From: UMGS1766 sp963597355
GTDB lineage: Bacteria; Bacillota; Clostridia; Oscillospirales; Oscillospiraceae
Direction: 5' to 3'
Assembly: GCA_963597355.1 (NCBI GenBank)
Contig: CAVBPR010000002.1
Coordinates: 1-64,000, forward strand
Length of the DNA: 64,000 nt
The translations under genes were made by a program, and so were the position numbers. How positions within the stretch are numbered: position 1 is the first letter of the stretch; every line of letters begins with the position of its first letter. The notes below the pieces were generated by a model, which did not search any database, was not told the DNA's origin, and saw nothing but the letters and a program-made list of their open reading frames with translations. Shown here piece by piece: positions 34,654 to 42,863 of this stretch.

Positions 34654-34929
34654 ATGAGACTTCTAAATATTGGTTTTGGCAACATGGTCTCTTCGGATCG
34701 GCTCATTGCAATTGTAAGCCCGGATTCTGCACCGATCAAACGAATGATTCAGGAGAGCCGGGAGAAAGGCCTTCTGATTGATGGCACATATGGACGCCGG
34801 ACGCGAGCGGTTATCTTGATGGACAGCGATCATGTGGTGCTTTCTGCCATTCAACCGGAGACGATTGCGAACCGGCTGAATAGCAAAGATACTGTTACTT
34901 CAGAGGAGGTGACTTCCGGAGATGAGTAA
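34654..34929 (+). CDS. remA: RemA (DUF370) extracellular-matrix regulator
   Basis: 91-residue DNA-binding protein of the RemA family, which activates biofilm matrix genes in Bacillus by forming rings that bend DNA. Family core: LLNIGFGNMVSSDRLIAIV near the start and GTYGRRTRAVILMDSDHVVLSA near 47-68. GAGAG precedes the ATG, and its end overlaps gmk by 8 nt. Confidence 0.92.
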   Translation: MRLLNIGFGNMVSSDRLIAIVSPDSAPIKRMIQESREKGLLIDGTYGRRTRAVILMDSDHVVLSAIQPETIANRLNSKDTVTSEEVTSGDE

Positions 34930-35545
34930 AACAGGCTCTCTTTTTATTATTTCCGGTCCATCCGGTGTTGGCAAAAGCACAGTGATTGCCAAGGTTCTGC
35001 AGTCACGTCCGGATCTGTATTTTTCCGTGTCCTATACGACACGGGTTCCCCGTACCGGAGAAGTCGATGGGATTCATTATAACTTCGTGTCGCGCCCGGA
35101 ATTTGAGCGGATGATTGCAGATGACGAGTTACTGGAATGGGCTGAATACTCTGGTAATTATTACGGAACTTCCGGAAAGTTGATTGATTCCAAACTAAAC
35201 GCTGGAATTGATGTGTTGCTGGACATTGAGGTTGTGGGCAGTAAAATTGTTCACGAGAAGCGACCGGATACGCCGCTGATCTTCGTTATTCCACCAACCT
35301 TTGAGGAATTGTCTCAAAGATTGCATGCGCGGCAAACGGATTCGGAAGAGGTTATACAGAGACGTTTGAAGCGAGCAAAGGAAGAGCTAAAAGAAGTTTC
35401 CCGGTATGATTACCTGATTGTAAATGATGTTGTAGAAAAGGCTGCAGAGGAAGTCTGCGGGATTTTAAAAGCGGAGACATGTCGCTCCGCCAAGCGGATT
35501 TATATTGTGGAGGAGTATAATTATGGTTCTTTATCCGATGAATGA
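34922..35545 (+). CDS. gmk: Guanylate kinase
   Basis: 207-residue kinase converting GMP to GDP. P-loop GPSGVGKST near residue 11, the GMP-binding SYTTRVPRTGEVDGIHY near 39-55 and LEWAEYSGNYYGT near 72, ending before the rpoZ start. Overlaps remA (8 nt) and rpoZ (23 nt). Confidence 0.96.
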   Translation: MSKTGSLFIISGPSGVGKSTVIAKVLQSRPDLYFSVSYTTRVPRTGEVDGIHYNFVSRPEFERMIADDELLEWAEYSGNYYGTSGKLIDSKLNAGIDVLLDIEVVGSKIVHEKRPDTPLIFVIPPTFEELSQRLHARQTDSEEVIQRRLKRAKEELKEVSRYDYLIVNDVVEKAAEEVCGILKAETCRSAKRIYIVEEYNYGSLSDE

Positions 35546-35723
35546 AATGCTGGTTAATATTGAAAGCCGCTATATGCTGGTTAACATTGTGGCACATCGT
35601 GCACGTCAAATTTCTGAGCAGGCAGAACAGGAGCACATTTCCCTGACAGAAAAACCGGTTACCATTGCACTGGAAGAAGTACGCAGCGGAGAACTCCGTC
35701 AGGAAACTTCTGTTGCTGTTTAA
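35523..35723 (+). CDS. rpoZ: RNA polymerase omega subunit
   Basis: 66 residues, with the conserved NIESRYMLVNIVAHRARQIS core that contacts the beta' subunit, and KPVTIALEEV near 46. The start is ATG at 35523, 8 nt after GGAGGAG, within the end of gmk. In Bacillus coaBC follows rpoZ before priA; here there is a hairpin and then priA directly. Confidence 0.88.
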   Translation: MVLYPMNEMLVNIESRYMLVNIVAHRARQISEQAEQEHISLTEKPVTIALEEVRSGELRQETSVAV

Positions 35724-35730
35724 TTATCCG

Positions 35731-35765
35731 CAAGCAGCAGCGCCGGATTGGGACGCTGTTGCTTG
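35731..35765 (+). terminator. Hairpin between rpoZ and priA
   Basis: CAAGCAGCAGCG (35731-35742) pairs with CGCTGTTGCTTG (35754-35765) with one G-T pair. The following CATTTCT is T-rich but not a clean run, so this may be a partial terminator or an mRNA processing site. Confidence 0.6.
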
Positions 35766-35794
35766 CATTTCTCATAATTAGGATGAAAGAGATC

Positions 35795-38257
35795 ATGCAG
35801 CCGGATGTGCTTTGCCAAGTCGCAGTTTCTACAGCGACCTACGCAATTGACAAACCCTACACCTATGTATTGCCGCTTACGCTTGCCCAACGGGCGGCCA
35901 TTGGCATGCGCGTTTTGATTCCTTTTGGACGAGGAAATCAACGGGCAGAGGGAATTCTTTTGTCTATCGGATCAGGAGAAAGAGAAAAAAAGCTGAAAGC
36001 AGTTTTGGCACTCCTGGACGATGAACCACTGATCAATGCAAATGGCATTCAGCTTGCATTATGGATGCGAAGCCGCTATTTCTGTACCGTCTATGATGCA
36101 ATTAAGGCAATGCTTCCGGCAGGGCTTTATTTCTCGTTGAAGGATCGATATTCGATTGCCGAAGGCGTGAACCGGGAGACAGCTTATGAGCAGGCAAATT
36201 CTCCAACGGAGAAAAAAGTGCTGGATTTGCTTTATGCAAGTAAAAACGGCATGGAACGAGGTCATTTGTTTGCCGCATTTTCCGATGTTAATCCGGGGAA
36301 AGCGATCCGAAGACTGCTACAGCAGAAGTTGATAACGGTGGATACCACGGCGTCTCGAGCGGTGGGGGATAAGCATGAGCAGGTTGCAGTGCTGAATATG
36401 CCGGCGGATGAAGCCATGGAAAAGCTGAAAGGTCATACTCCGTCCCAGAGATTGGTCTTGCAGTTGATGGCGGATTTTCCGGAAGTTTCCGTTAAGGATA
36501 TTCGTTATTATACCGGTGTCACAACGGCCACAGTCAAGGCGCTGGAAAAGAAGGGGTTGCTCCGACTGGAGCAGAGAGAAGTCTTTCGAAGCGCAGTAAA
36601 GCATAGCGGTATCACGGCACCTCCGCCTGAAATGAACGAGGAACAGCAATGTTGTTTGGATGAATTAGAGCAGTTTGCTGAAAGTGGTAAACCAACCTGT
36701 GCGTTGCTTTACGGTGTGACCGGAAGCGGCAAGACGCAAGTATACATTCGCCTGATCCACACGATTTTGCGTGCAGGAAAAACGGCACTGGTGCTGGTTC
36801 CGGAAATTGCTCTTACCCCTCAGGTGCTGGCCCAATTTTCTGCGCAATTTGGCAATGAAATTGCCCTTCTGCACAGCATGTTGCCGGCGGGAACTCGATA
36901 TGACGAGTGGAAACGAGTTCGCTCAGGACGTGCCAAAGTGGTTGTTGGGACCAGAAGTGCTATTTTTGCTCCATTAGAACGGCTGGGATTGATTGTTCTG
37001 GACGAGGAACAGGAAGGCAGCTACAAGTCAGAAAATAGTCCGCGCTATCACGCAAGGGAAATTGCAAAGTATCGGGCGGCACATGAGAATGCGCTGCTGG
37101 TGCTGGGATCTGCCACACCGTCGGTGGAATCCATGTATTGTGCAAAGGCAGGGCAGTATCGGCTTCTTACGTTAAAAGAACGCTATAATCAGAAGGCCTT
37201 GCCGCAGGTAATCATTTCCGACATGAAAGAACAACTGCGTTCCGGTTCGGACGCCGTACTTGGTGCTGACCTGCAACGTGAGCTGAAAGCAAATCTGGAG
37301 CGCGGAGAGCAGACAATTCTGTTCATCAATCGTCGCGGCACCAGTAAAATAGTGATCTGCGAGGAGTGCGGTCAGTCGCCGCAGTGCCCCCGATGTTCCG
37401 TGCGAATGACCTATCACAAGGCAAACGGACGGCTGATGTGTCATTATTGCGGTCATTCCGAATTGCTGCCCCAGCATTGCCCGTCCTGCGGCGGCAAATT
37501 GAGTTTTTCCGGTGCTGGCACGCAAAAGGTGCAGGAAGAAGTTCAAACTCTGTTTCCCGGGATTGAAGTCTTGCGCATGGACACGGATACCATATCTCCT
37601 TCCTGCCCACATGAAAAAATGCTGGACAAATTTTGCAGGCAGAAGATCCCCGTGTTGGTTGGCACTCAAATGGTGGCAAAAGGTCTGGACTTTGAAAATG
37701 TGACCCTGGTGGGGGTCATCGCGGCAGATCAATCCCTGTATGTAGAGGACTATCGAGCAGCGGAGCGAACCTTTTCTCTGTTGACTCAGGTAGTTGGTCG
37801 AGCAGGGCGAGGCACACGTTCCGGCCGTGCAGTAATCCAGACGTACACCCCGCTCAATGATGTGATTCGCTGCGCAGCGGAGCAGGATTACGACAGTTTC
37901 TATCAAAGTGAAATTTTTCTTCGCCAGATGAGAAAAATGCCGCCATACAGGGAGATGTATGTTTTCACTGTTTCCGGCGAGGATGAAGGAGCTGTGCTGC
38001 GTGCTTGTATGCGGTTGAAAGATGGATTGAAAGCGTGGGCAAGAACACCGCAGCTGGAACAGGCGGAGGTCCAAATTCTCGGACCGGCGGCTGCGCCGAT
38101 ACTTATGGTAAATAAACGCTATCGTTATCGCATTACCGTTCTGGGTCATGCCGGAGCGGCATTGCGAAAGATGGTGGGATACATTCTGCAAGCTGCAAAT
38201 TCTGATCGGCTGAATCGCGGTGTTTCAGTTTTTGCAGACCTCAATCCGATGGATTAA
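35795..38257 (+). CDS. priA: Primosomal protein N' (replication restart helicase PriA)
   Basis: 820-residue superfamily-2 helicase that reloads the replisome at stalled forks. N-terminal DNA-binding domain with PYTYVLP near 25, then Walker A YGVTGSGKT near 305, motif II DEEQE near 401, and the zinc-binding region with the Cys pairs CEECGQ, CPRCS, CHYCG and CPSCGG between about 520 and 570. Motif II is DEEQ where most PriA have DEEH. AGGA at 35780-35783 lies 11 nt before ATG at 35795; ATG at 35783 is possible but has no site, and TTG at 35759 is inside the hairpin. Confidence 0.92.
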   Translation: MQPDVLCQVAVSTATYAIDKPYTYVLPLTLAQRAAIGMRVLIPFGRGNQRAEGILLSIGSGEREKKLKAVLALLDDEPLINANGIQLALWMRSRYFCTVYDAIKAMLPAGLYFSLKDRYSIAEGVNRETAYEQANSPTEKKVLDLLYASKNGMERGHLFAAFSDVNPGKAIRRLLQQKLITVDTTASRAVGDKHEQVAVLNMPADEAMEKLKGHTPSQRLVLQLMADFPEVSVKDIRYYTGVTTATVKALEKKGLLRLEQREVFRSAVKHSGITAPPPEMNEEQQCCLDELEQFAESGKPTCALLYGVTGSGKTQVYIRLIHTILRAGKTALVLVPEIALTPQVLAQFSAQFGNEIALLHSMLPAGTRYDEWKRVRSGRAKVVVGTRSAIFAPLERLGLIVLDEEQEGSYKSENSPRYHAREIAKYRAAHENALLVLGSATPSVESMYCAKAGQYRLLTLKERYNQKALPQVIISDMKEQLRSGSDAVLGADLQRELKANLERGEQTILFINRRGTSKIVICEECGQSPQCPRCSVRMTYHKANGRLMCHYCGHSELLPQHCPSCGGKLSFSGAGTQKVQEEVQTLFPGIEVLRMDTDTISPSCPHEKMLDKFCRQKIPVLVGTQMVAKGLDFENVTLVGVIAADQSLYVEDYRAAERTFSLLTQVVGRAGRGTRSGRAVIQTYTPLNDVIRCAAEQDYDSFYQSEIFLRQMRKMPPYREMYVFTVSGEDEGAVLRACMRLKDGLKAWARTPQLEQAEVQILGPAAAPILMVNKRYRYRITVLGHAGAALRKMVGYILQAANSDRLNRGVSVFADLNPMD

Positions 38258-38276
38258 AGAAAGGAATAACAAAACT

Positions 38277-38777
38277 ATGGCTATCCGTGAAATTGTAAAA
38301 AAGGGCGACCCAATTTTAAATAAAAAGTGTCACGCAGTTACTAAATTTGACGATCGTCTTCATAATTTGCTGGATGATATGGCTGAGACGCTGCGAGATG
38401 CCGACGGAGTCGGCTTAGCTGCGCCTCAGGTAGGAATTCTGCGCCAAGTTGTTTTGGTTATCAATGAAGATGATGAGATCATTGAATTGATCAATCCTGA
38501 AATTGTTAAAACCTCCGGGGAACAACATGGTCTGGAAGGCTGCCTTTCTGTTCCCGGTGAATATGGATTTGTTACGCGTCCGATGATTGTCCGCGTAAAG
38601 GCACAGGATCGCAACGGAGTGTTTTTTGAAGTTGAGGATGAAGGCATCACAGCGCGTTGCTTCTGCCACGAGATTGATCACCTGAGCGGTCATCTGTTCG
38701 ATGAACTGACCGAACGGACCTACACGGCAGAGGAATTGGAAGAAATGGAAAACAACGGTGTTGAGGTAGAGGAATAA
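38277..38777 (+). CDS. def: Peptide deformylase
   Basis: 166-residue metalloenzyme removing the formyl group from new N-termini. Motifs: GVGLAAPQVG near residue 43, EGCLSVPGE near 88 (Cys ligand) and CHEIDHLSGHLF near 131 (His-x3-His ligands; usually preceded by Gln rather than Cys). The ATG at 38277 follows AAAGGA; the upstream open frame overlaps priA. The next gene, fmt, starts one base after the stop; formylation and deformylation are paired as usual. Confidence 0.96.
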   Translation: MAIREIVKKGDPILNKKCHAVTKFDDRLHNLLDDMAETLRDADGVGLAAPQVGILRQVVLVINEDDEIIELINPEIVKTSGEQHGLEGCLSVPGEYGFVTRPMIVRVKAQDRNGVFFEVEDEGITARCFCHEIDHLSGHLFDELTERTYTAEELEEMENNGVEVEE

Positions 38778-38778
38778 G

Positions 38779-39693
38779 ATGCGGATTGTATTTATGGGTA
38801 CGCCGGATTTTGCAGTTCCGTCGCTGAAAGCATTGCTTGCGTCTGGACATGAAATCGTTGGCGTTTTCACTCAACCGGACAAGCCAAAAAATCGGGGCAT
38901 GAAACTGACTCCAAGCCCGGTCAAGGTGGTGGCGCAGGAGCATCAGCTTCCGGTTTACCAACCGACTACATTAAAGACGGATGAGGCATATGATATTCTG
39001 GCTGATTTGCAGCCGGAGCTGATCGTTGTCGCAGCGTATGGTAAAATTCTGCCCAAGAAAATTCTGGATTTACCGAAGCTTGGCTGCATCAATGTACACT
39101 CTTCTCTTCTGCCGCGCTATCGGGGTGCGGCGCCGATTAACTGGGCAATTCTGAATGGGGATCAGGAGACAGGCGTAACCATCATGTACATGGCGGAAGG
39201 GCTTGATACCGGTGATATCATCTCTCAGAGAGCTACACCGATTGATCCGGAGGAAACAGTTGAGTCCCTTCATGACCGACTGGCTGAGATAGGAGCGGAA
39301 CTGTTAGTGGAAACAGTGGCTTCGATTGGTGCCGGAACGGCAACGCGCACACAGCAGGATGACAGTCTGTCCAGTTATGCGTCCATGCTCAGCCGCGATT
39401 TATCGCCGATCGATTTTAATAAGTCAGCACATCAGATTCACAACCAGGTGCGGGGCTTGATTCCTTGGCCAGCCACCTCGGTTAAGATCGGTGAAACGGT
39501 ATTCAAGATTTTTTCCGTTGAGGAAACCGGAGAAAGCTCTGAAAAACCGGCGGGGACTGTACTGGGCGCAGATAAGAAGGAACTTAACATCGTTTGCGGA
39601 GATGGGAAAGTGCTCCGCATTTTGGAATTGCAGGCTCCGGGTAAGAAGCGAATGCGTGCAGTGGACTATCTGCGGGGGCATGCCCTGTTTTAA
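38779..39693 (+). CDS. fmt: Methionyl-tRNA formyltransferase
   Basis: 304-residue enzyme that formylates initiator Met-tRNA with 10-formyltetrahydrofolate. N-terminal catalytic domain with SLLPRYRGAAPINWAILNGD near residue 109 and the HxSLLP motif, GLDTGDI near 142, and C-terminal OB-fold domain with VRGLIPWPAT near 223. Starts with ATG right after def, behind GAGGAATAAG, and is followed by a 26-nt gap to rsmB. Confidence 0.95.
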   Translation: MRIVFMGTPDFAVPSLKALLASGHEIVGVFTQPDKPKNRGMKLTPSPVKVVAQEHQLPVYQPTTLKTDEAYDILADLQPELIVVAAYGKILPKKILDLPKLGCINVHSSLLPRYRGAAPINWAILNGDQETGVTIMYMAEGLDTGDIISQRATPIDPEETVESLHDRLAEIGAELLVETVASIGAGTATRTQQDDSLSSYASMLSRDLSPIDFNKSAHQIHNQVRGLIPWPATSVKIGETVFKIFSVEETGESSEKPAGTVLGADKKELNIVCGDGKVLRILELQAPGKKRMRAVDYLRGHALF

Positions 39694-39719
39694 ATGTTTC
39701 GAGAAAGGAATGGTGGCCA

Positions 39720-41063
39720 GTGGGTGAAATTCAGATCACACCGGCGCGTGAGGCTGCATTTTCGGCACTGCTGGCCTGTGAAAAGCAGGGGGCATGGTCC
39801 GATCAGGCAATCAAGAATGCATCAAAGAAACAGAATCTCTCGGCTCGTGATGCGGCATTGGCTGCAAATTTGTGCTACGGGGTTGTTCAGAATCAAATTC
39901 TGCTGGATGCGTGGATTGACCAATTCTCTCGTGTCCCTGCGGCAAAGTTAGAACGGGAAGTGCGTATCAGCTTGCGCATGGGATTGTATCAATTGCATTT
40001 TCTGGATCGCGTGCCAGACAGTGCCGCAGTGAATGAGTCAGTCAATTTAACCCGGAAATATGTTCGAAACCGTGGAGTGGCCGGTCTGGTAAATGCAGTT
40101 CTCCGGTCGTTCCAACGCAGCAATCCAGACAAAAGAATGCCGGAATATGAAGATCGGTTAAAGCAATTGTCTGTTCAATACAGTCATCCGATTGAGTTGG
40201 TGCAATTGCTTTCCGGAAATTTGCATTCCGATGTAGAGCCGCTTTTAGCGGCAAACAATCGACCGGTTCCAATGACCATTCAGACCAACACACTGAAAAT
40301 ATCGACAGAATCTCTGGCAGAAAAGTTGGAAGCGGAGGGGCTGGAAGTGCTTCCACATCCGTGGCTGCCGGATTGCATGTTGCTTAAGGGCAGCGGCGAT
40401 TTGGAAAGACTGGCATCGTTTCAGAATGGACTTTTTTATGTGCAGGATGCTGCAGCCCGCCTGTCGGTACTGGCTGCGAAACCCAGATCTGGAGAGCGGA
40501 TACTGGATGCCTGTGCAGCACCGGGTGGAAAATCCTTTGCCAGTGCCGTGGCCATGGGAGGAACAGGGACGATCCTTTCCTGCGATATTCAAGAGAAGAA
40601 ACTGTCCCGTATCAAAAAAAGTGCCGAACGAATGGGAATCGATTGTATTTCTACCGGTGCAATGGACGGGCGAACATTCCGTCCGGAATGGGAACGGTCT
40701 TTTGATGTTGTTCTGGCGGATGTGCCCTGTTCCGGACTGGGAATCATCCGAAAAAAACCGGATATTCGGTACAAAGATTTAACGCAAACAGCCCAGCTTC
40801 CGACAATCCAACTTGCAATCTTAAGCAATGTGGCAAGATATGTAAAGCCAGGCGGGTGCTTACTTTACTCCACCTGCACGGTTTTGGAACGAGAAAACCA
40901 GGATGTCGTTTCCGCATTTTTGCAATGTAATCCGGAGTTCCATTTGGAAGGGTTTGATTCCATCGGTCCGGTGGACGGAGAATGCGGATATGTAACTCTC
41001 TGGCCCCATATTCACGGCACAGACGGATTCTTTTTTGCCAAGCTAAGGAGAACCAATGAGTGA
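39720..41063 (+). CDS. rsmB: 16S rRNA (cytosine-C5)-methyltransferase RsmB
   Basis: 447 residues: N-terminal NusB-like RNA-binding domain (to about 145, RDAALAANLCYGVVQNQ and VAGLVNAVLRSF blocks) and C-terminal Rossmann methyltransferase with the SAM loop DACAAPGGKSFA near 262. The nucleophile Cys is in ADVPCSGLGIIRKKPD near 334 and the second Cys in YSTCTVLERENQDVV near 386. It uses GTG at 39720, spaced after AAAGGAA. The last 8 nt overlap rlmN. Confidence 0.92.
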   Translation: MGEIQITPAREAAFSALLACEKQGAWSDQAIKNASKKQNLSARDAALAANLCYGVVQNQILLDAWIDQFSRVPAAKLEREVRISLRMGLYQLHFLDRVPDSAAVNESVNLTRKYVRNRGVAGLVNAVLRSFQRSNPDKRMPEYEDRLKQLSVQYSHPIELVQLLSGNLHSDVEPLLAANNRPVPMTIQTNTLKISTESLAEKLEAEGLEVLPHPWLPDCMLLKGSGDLERLASFQNGLFYVQDAAARLSVLAAKPRSGERILDACAAPGGKSFASAVAMGGTGTILSCDIQEKKLSRIKKSAERMGIDCISTGAMDGRTFRPEWERSFDVVLADVPCSGLGIIRKKPDIRYKDLTQTAQLPTIQLAILSNVARYVKPGGCLLYSTCTVLERENQDVVSAFLQCNPEFHLEGFDSIGPVDGECGYVTLWPHIHGTDGFFFAKLRRTNE

Positions 41064-42096
41064 ACAGAAAATTGATTTAAAATCTAAGACGATCCCGGAG
41101 ATTGAGGAATACCTTGCACAAATCGGAGAACCCAAATTTCGCGCAAAACAGATTTTTGTTTGGCTCAATAAGGGAGTGACTTCCTTCAGCGAGATGACCA
41201 ACCTCTCCAAATCGCTGCGGGAAATGCTGCAGCAGCAGTGCACCTTGACTGCTTTGCGTGTAGAGCGAAAGCAGGTTTCTCAGTTGGATGGCACGATCAA
41301 ATATCTCTGGCGACTGGAAGACGATAATTGCGTGGAAACCGTATTGATGCGCTACAAGCATGGAAATACAGTGTGTGTTTCTTCTGAGATTGGCTGTGCG
41401 ATGGGCTGTGCTTTTTGTGCTTCCACCATTGGTGGTTTGGTTCGCCGCCTAACACCGGCGGAAATATTAAGTCAGGTCATCTTCACCCAGAAAGATTCCG
41501 GTCTGCCAATTTCCAATATTGTTTTGATGGGAATCGGTGAGCCGCTGGATAATTTTGATCATGTGATGCGTTTTTTGGAATTGGTCAACCATCCGGATGG
41601 AATGAACATCGGCATGAGGCACATCTCTCTTTCTACCTGTGGATTGGTTTCTCAGATTGACAGGTTGGCAGACTTGCAGCTGCAGTTAACCTTATCCGTC
41701 TCACTTCATGCACCGGATGACGCAACTCGTTCTCAGATTATGCCGGTGAATCGTGCGATCGGGGTACAAGCCTTGATGGAATCCTGCCGCAGCTATTTCC
41801 GAAAGACAGGACGACGAATTTCTTTTGAATATGCAATGATTGACGGCGTAAATGACAGCGATCAACAGGCGGATCAGTTAGCTGCATTGTTAAAGGGAAT
41901 GCCGAGTCATGTGAATCTGATTCCTCTGAACGACGTACGTGAGAGTAAGTTAAAGCCAAGCAAGCGGGTAGCGGCATTTCAAAAACGACTGGAAAGTCAC
42001 GGAGTTACAGCGACAGTGCGGCGCAAGCTGGGTGGCGATATAGATGCATCCTGCGGACAACTGCGCCGCAAGACACTGCATCTGGACGATGCATAA
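41056..42096 (+). CDS. rlmN: Radical SAM dual-specificity methyltransferase RlmN
   Basis: 346-residue enzyme that methylates A2503 of 23S rRNA and A37 of some tRNAs. The radical-SAM CAMGCAFC (C-x3-C-x2-C) is near residues 114-121, the GIGEPLDN motif near 156, and the resolving Cys in DASCGQLR near 335. Overlaps rsmB by 8 nt, RBS AAGGAG. The following Stp gene starts 13 nt after the stop. Confidence 0.96.
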   Translation: MSEQKIDLKSKTIPEIEEYLAQIGEPKFRAKQIFVWLNKGVTSFSEMTNLSKSLREMLQQQCTLTALRVERKQVSQLDGTIKYLWRLEDDNCVETVLMRYKHGNTVCVSSEIGCAMGCAFCASTIGGLVRRLTPAEILSQVIFTQKDSGLPISNIVLMGIGEPLDNFDHVMRFLELVNHPDGMNIGMRHISLSTCGLVSQIDRLADLQLQLTLSVSLHAPDDATRSQIMPVNRAIGVQALMESCRSYFRKTGRRISFEYAMIDGVNDSDQQADQLAALLKGMPSHVNLIPLNDVRESKLKPSKRVAAFQKRLESHGVTATVRRKLGGDIDASCGQLRRKTLHLDDA

Positions 42097-42109
42097 GGAT
42101 GGTGTTTTC

Positions 42110-42862
42110 TTGAAGGCATATGGTATCACAGACCGCGGATTGGTGCGAAAACAGAATCAGGATGCTTATCGCATCCTTCAAAAGGACGGCGCGCTTTGCG
42201 GCGTTGTTTGCGATGGTATGGGAGGTGCCCGTGCCGGCAATGTTGCCAGTGAAATGGCAGTGAAACTTTTTACCGGCGCGATGAATCTTATGCAGGACGA
42301 AGAGCCGGGCAAAATTATGATGGATGCACTGGAACTTGCCAATCGGGAAGTATTGCGCCGCTCCAGAGATGATCTGGATTGTGCTGGAATGGGAACCACA
42401 TTGGTAGCGGCATATTTGACAGAACCGAATCATGCTTATGTTCTGAATGTGGGAGACAGTCGGGCGTACCAGATTTCTCCCAACAATGGTATTCGTCAGA
42501 TTACACGTGACCATTCCCTGGTAGCAGATTTGGTTTCAAGGGGAAAAATTACAAAAGAACAGGCGCGTACCCACCCCAATAAAAATATTATTACCCGTGC
42601 TTTAGGCACAGAGGAACATACCGTAGGAGATCTGTTTGAAGTTGATCTGGAAGAAGATGAATTTATCCTTCTTTGCAGCGATGGACTTAGCAATCAGGTT
42701 TCCGAGCAGGAATTGCTGTACGAAGTAATCCATGGTGGAGACGCGGATACCTGCTGTCAGCGCCTGCTGGATATTGCGTTACAACGTGGTGCGCCGGATA
42801 ATGTAACGGTTGTGCTGATTTCCGTTGGAGACAACGTTTTAGATAGAGAAATGGAGGCCTGA
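42110..42862 (+). CDS. prpC: Stp1/PrpC-type PP2C protein phosphatase
   Basis: 250-residue Mn-dependent Ser/Thr phosphatase that reverses PrkC. Metal-binding motifs: TDRGLVRKQNQDAY near residue 7, CDGMGGA near 36, LNVGDSRAYQI near 110 and LLCSDGLSNQV near 185. The start is TTG at 42110 with AAGGATGG upstream; the open frame that extends back belongs to the end of rlmN. It is followed two bases later by prkC, the matching kinase. Confidence 0.93.
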   Translation: MKAYGITDRGLVRKQNQDAYRILQKDGALCGVVCDGMGGARAGNVASEMAVKLFTGAMNLMQDEEPGKIMMDALELANREVLRRSRDDLDCAGMGTTLVAAYLTEPNHAYVLNVGDSRAYQISPNNGIRQITRDHSLVADLVSRGKITKEQARTHPNKNIITRALGTEEHTVGDLFEVDLEEDEFILLCSDGLSNQVSEQELLYEVIHGGDADTCCQRLLDIALQRGAPDNVTVVLISVGDNVLDREMEA

Positions 42863-42863
42863 A

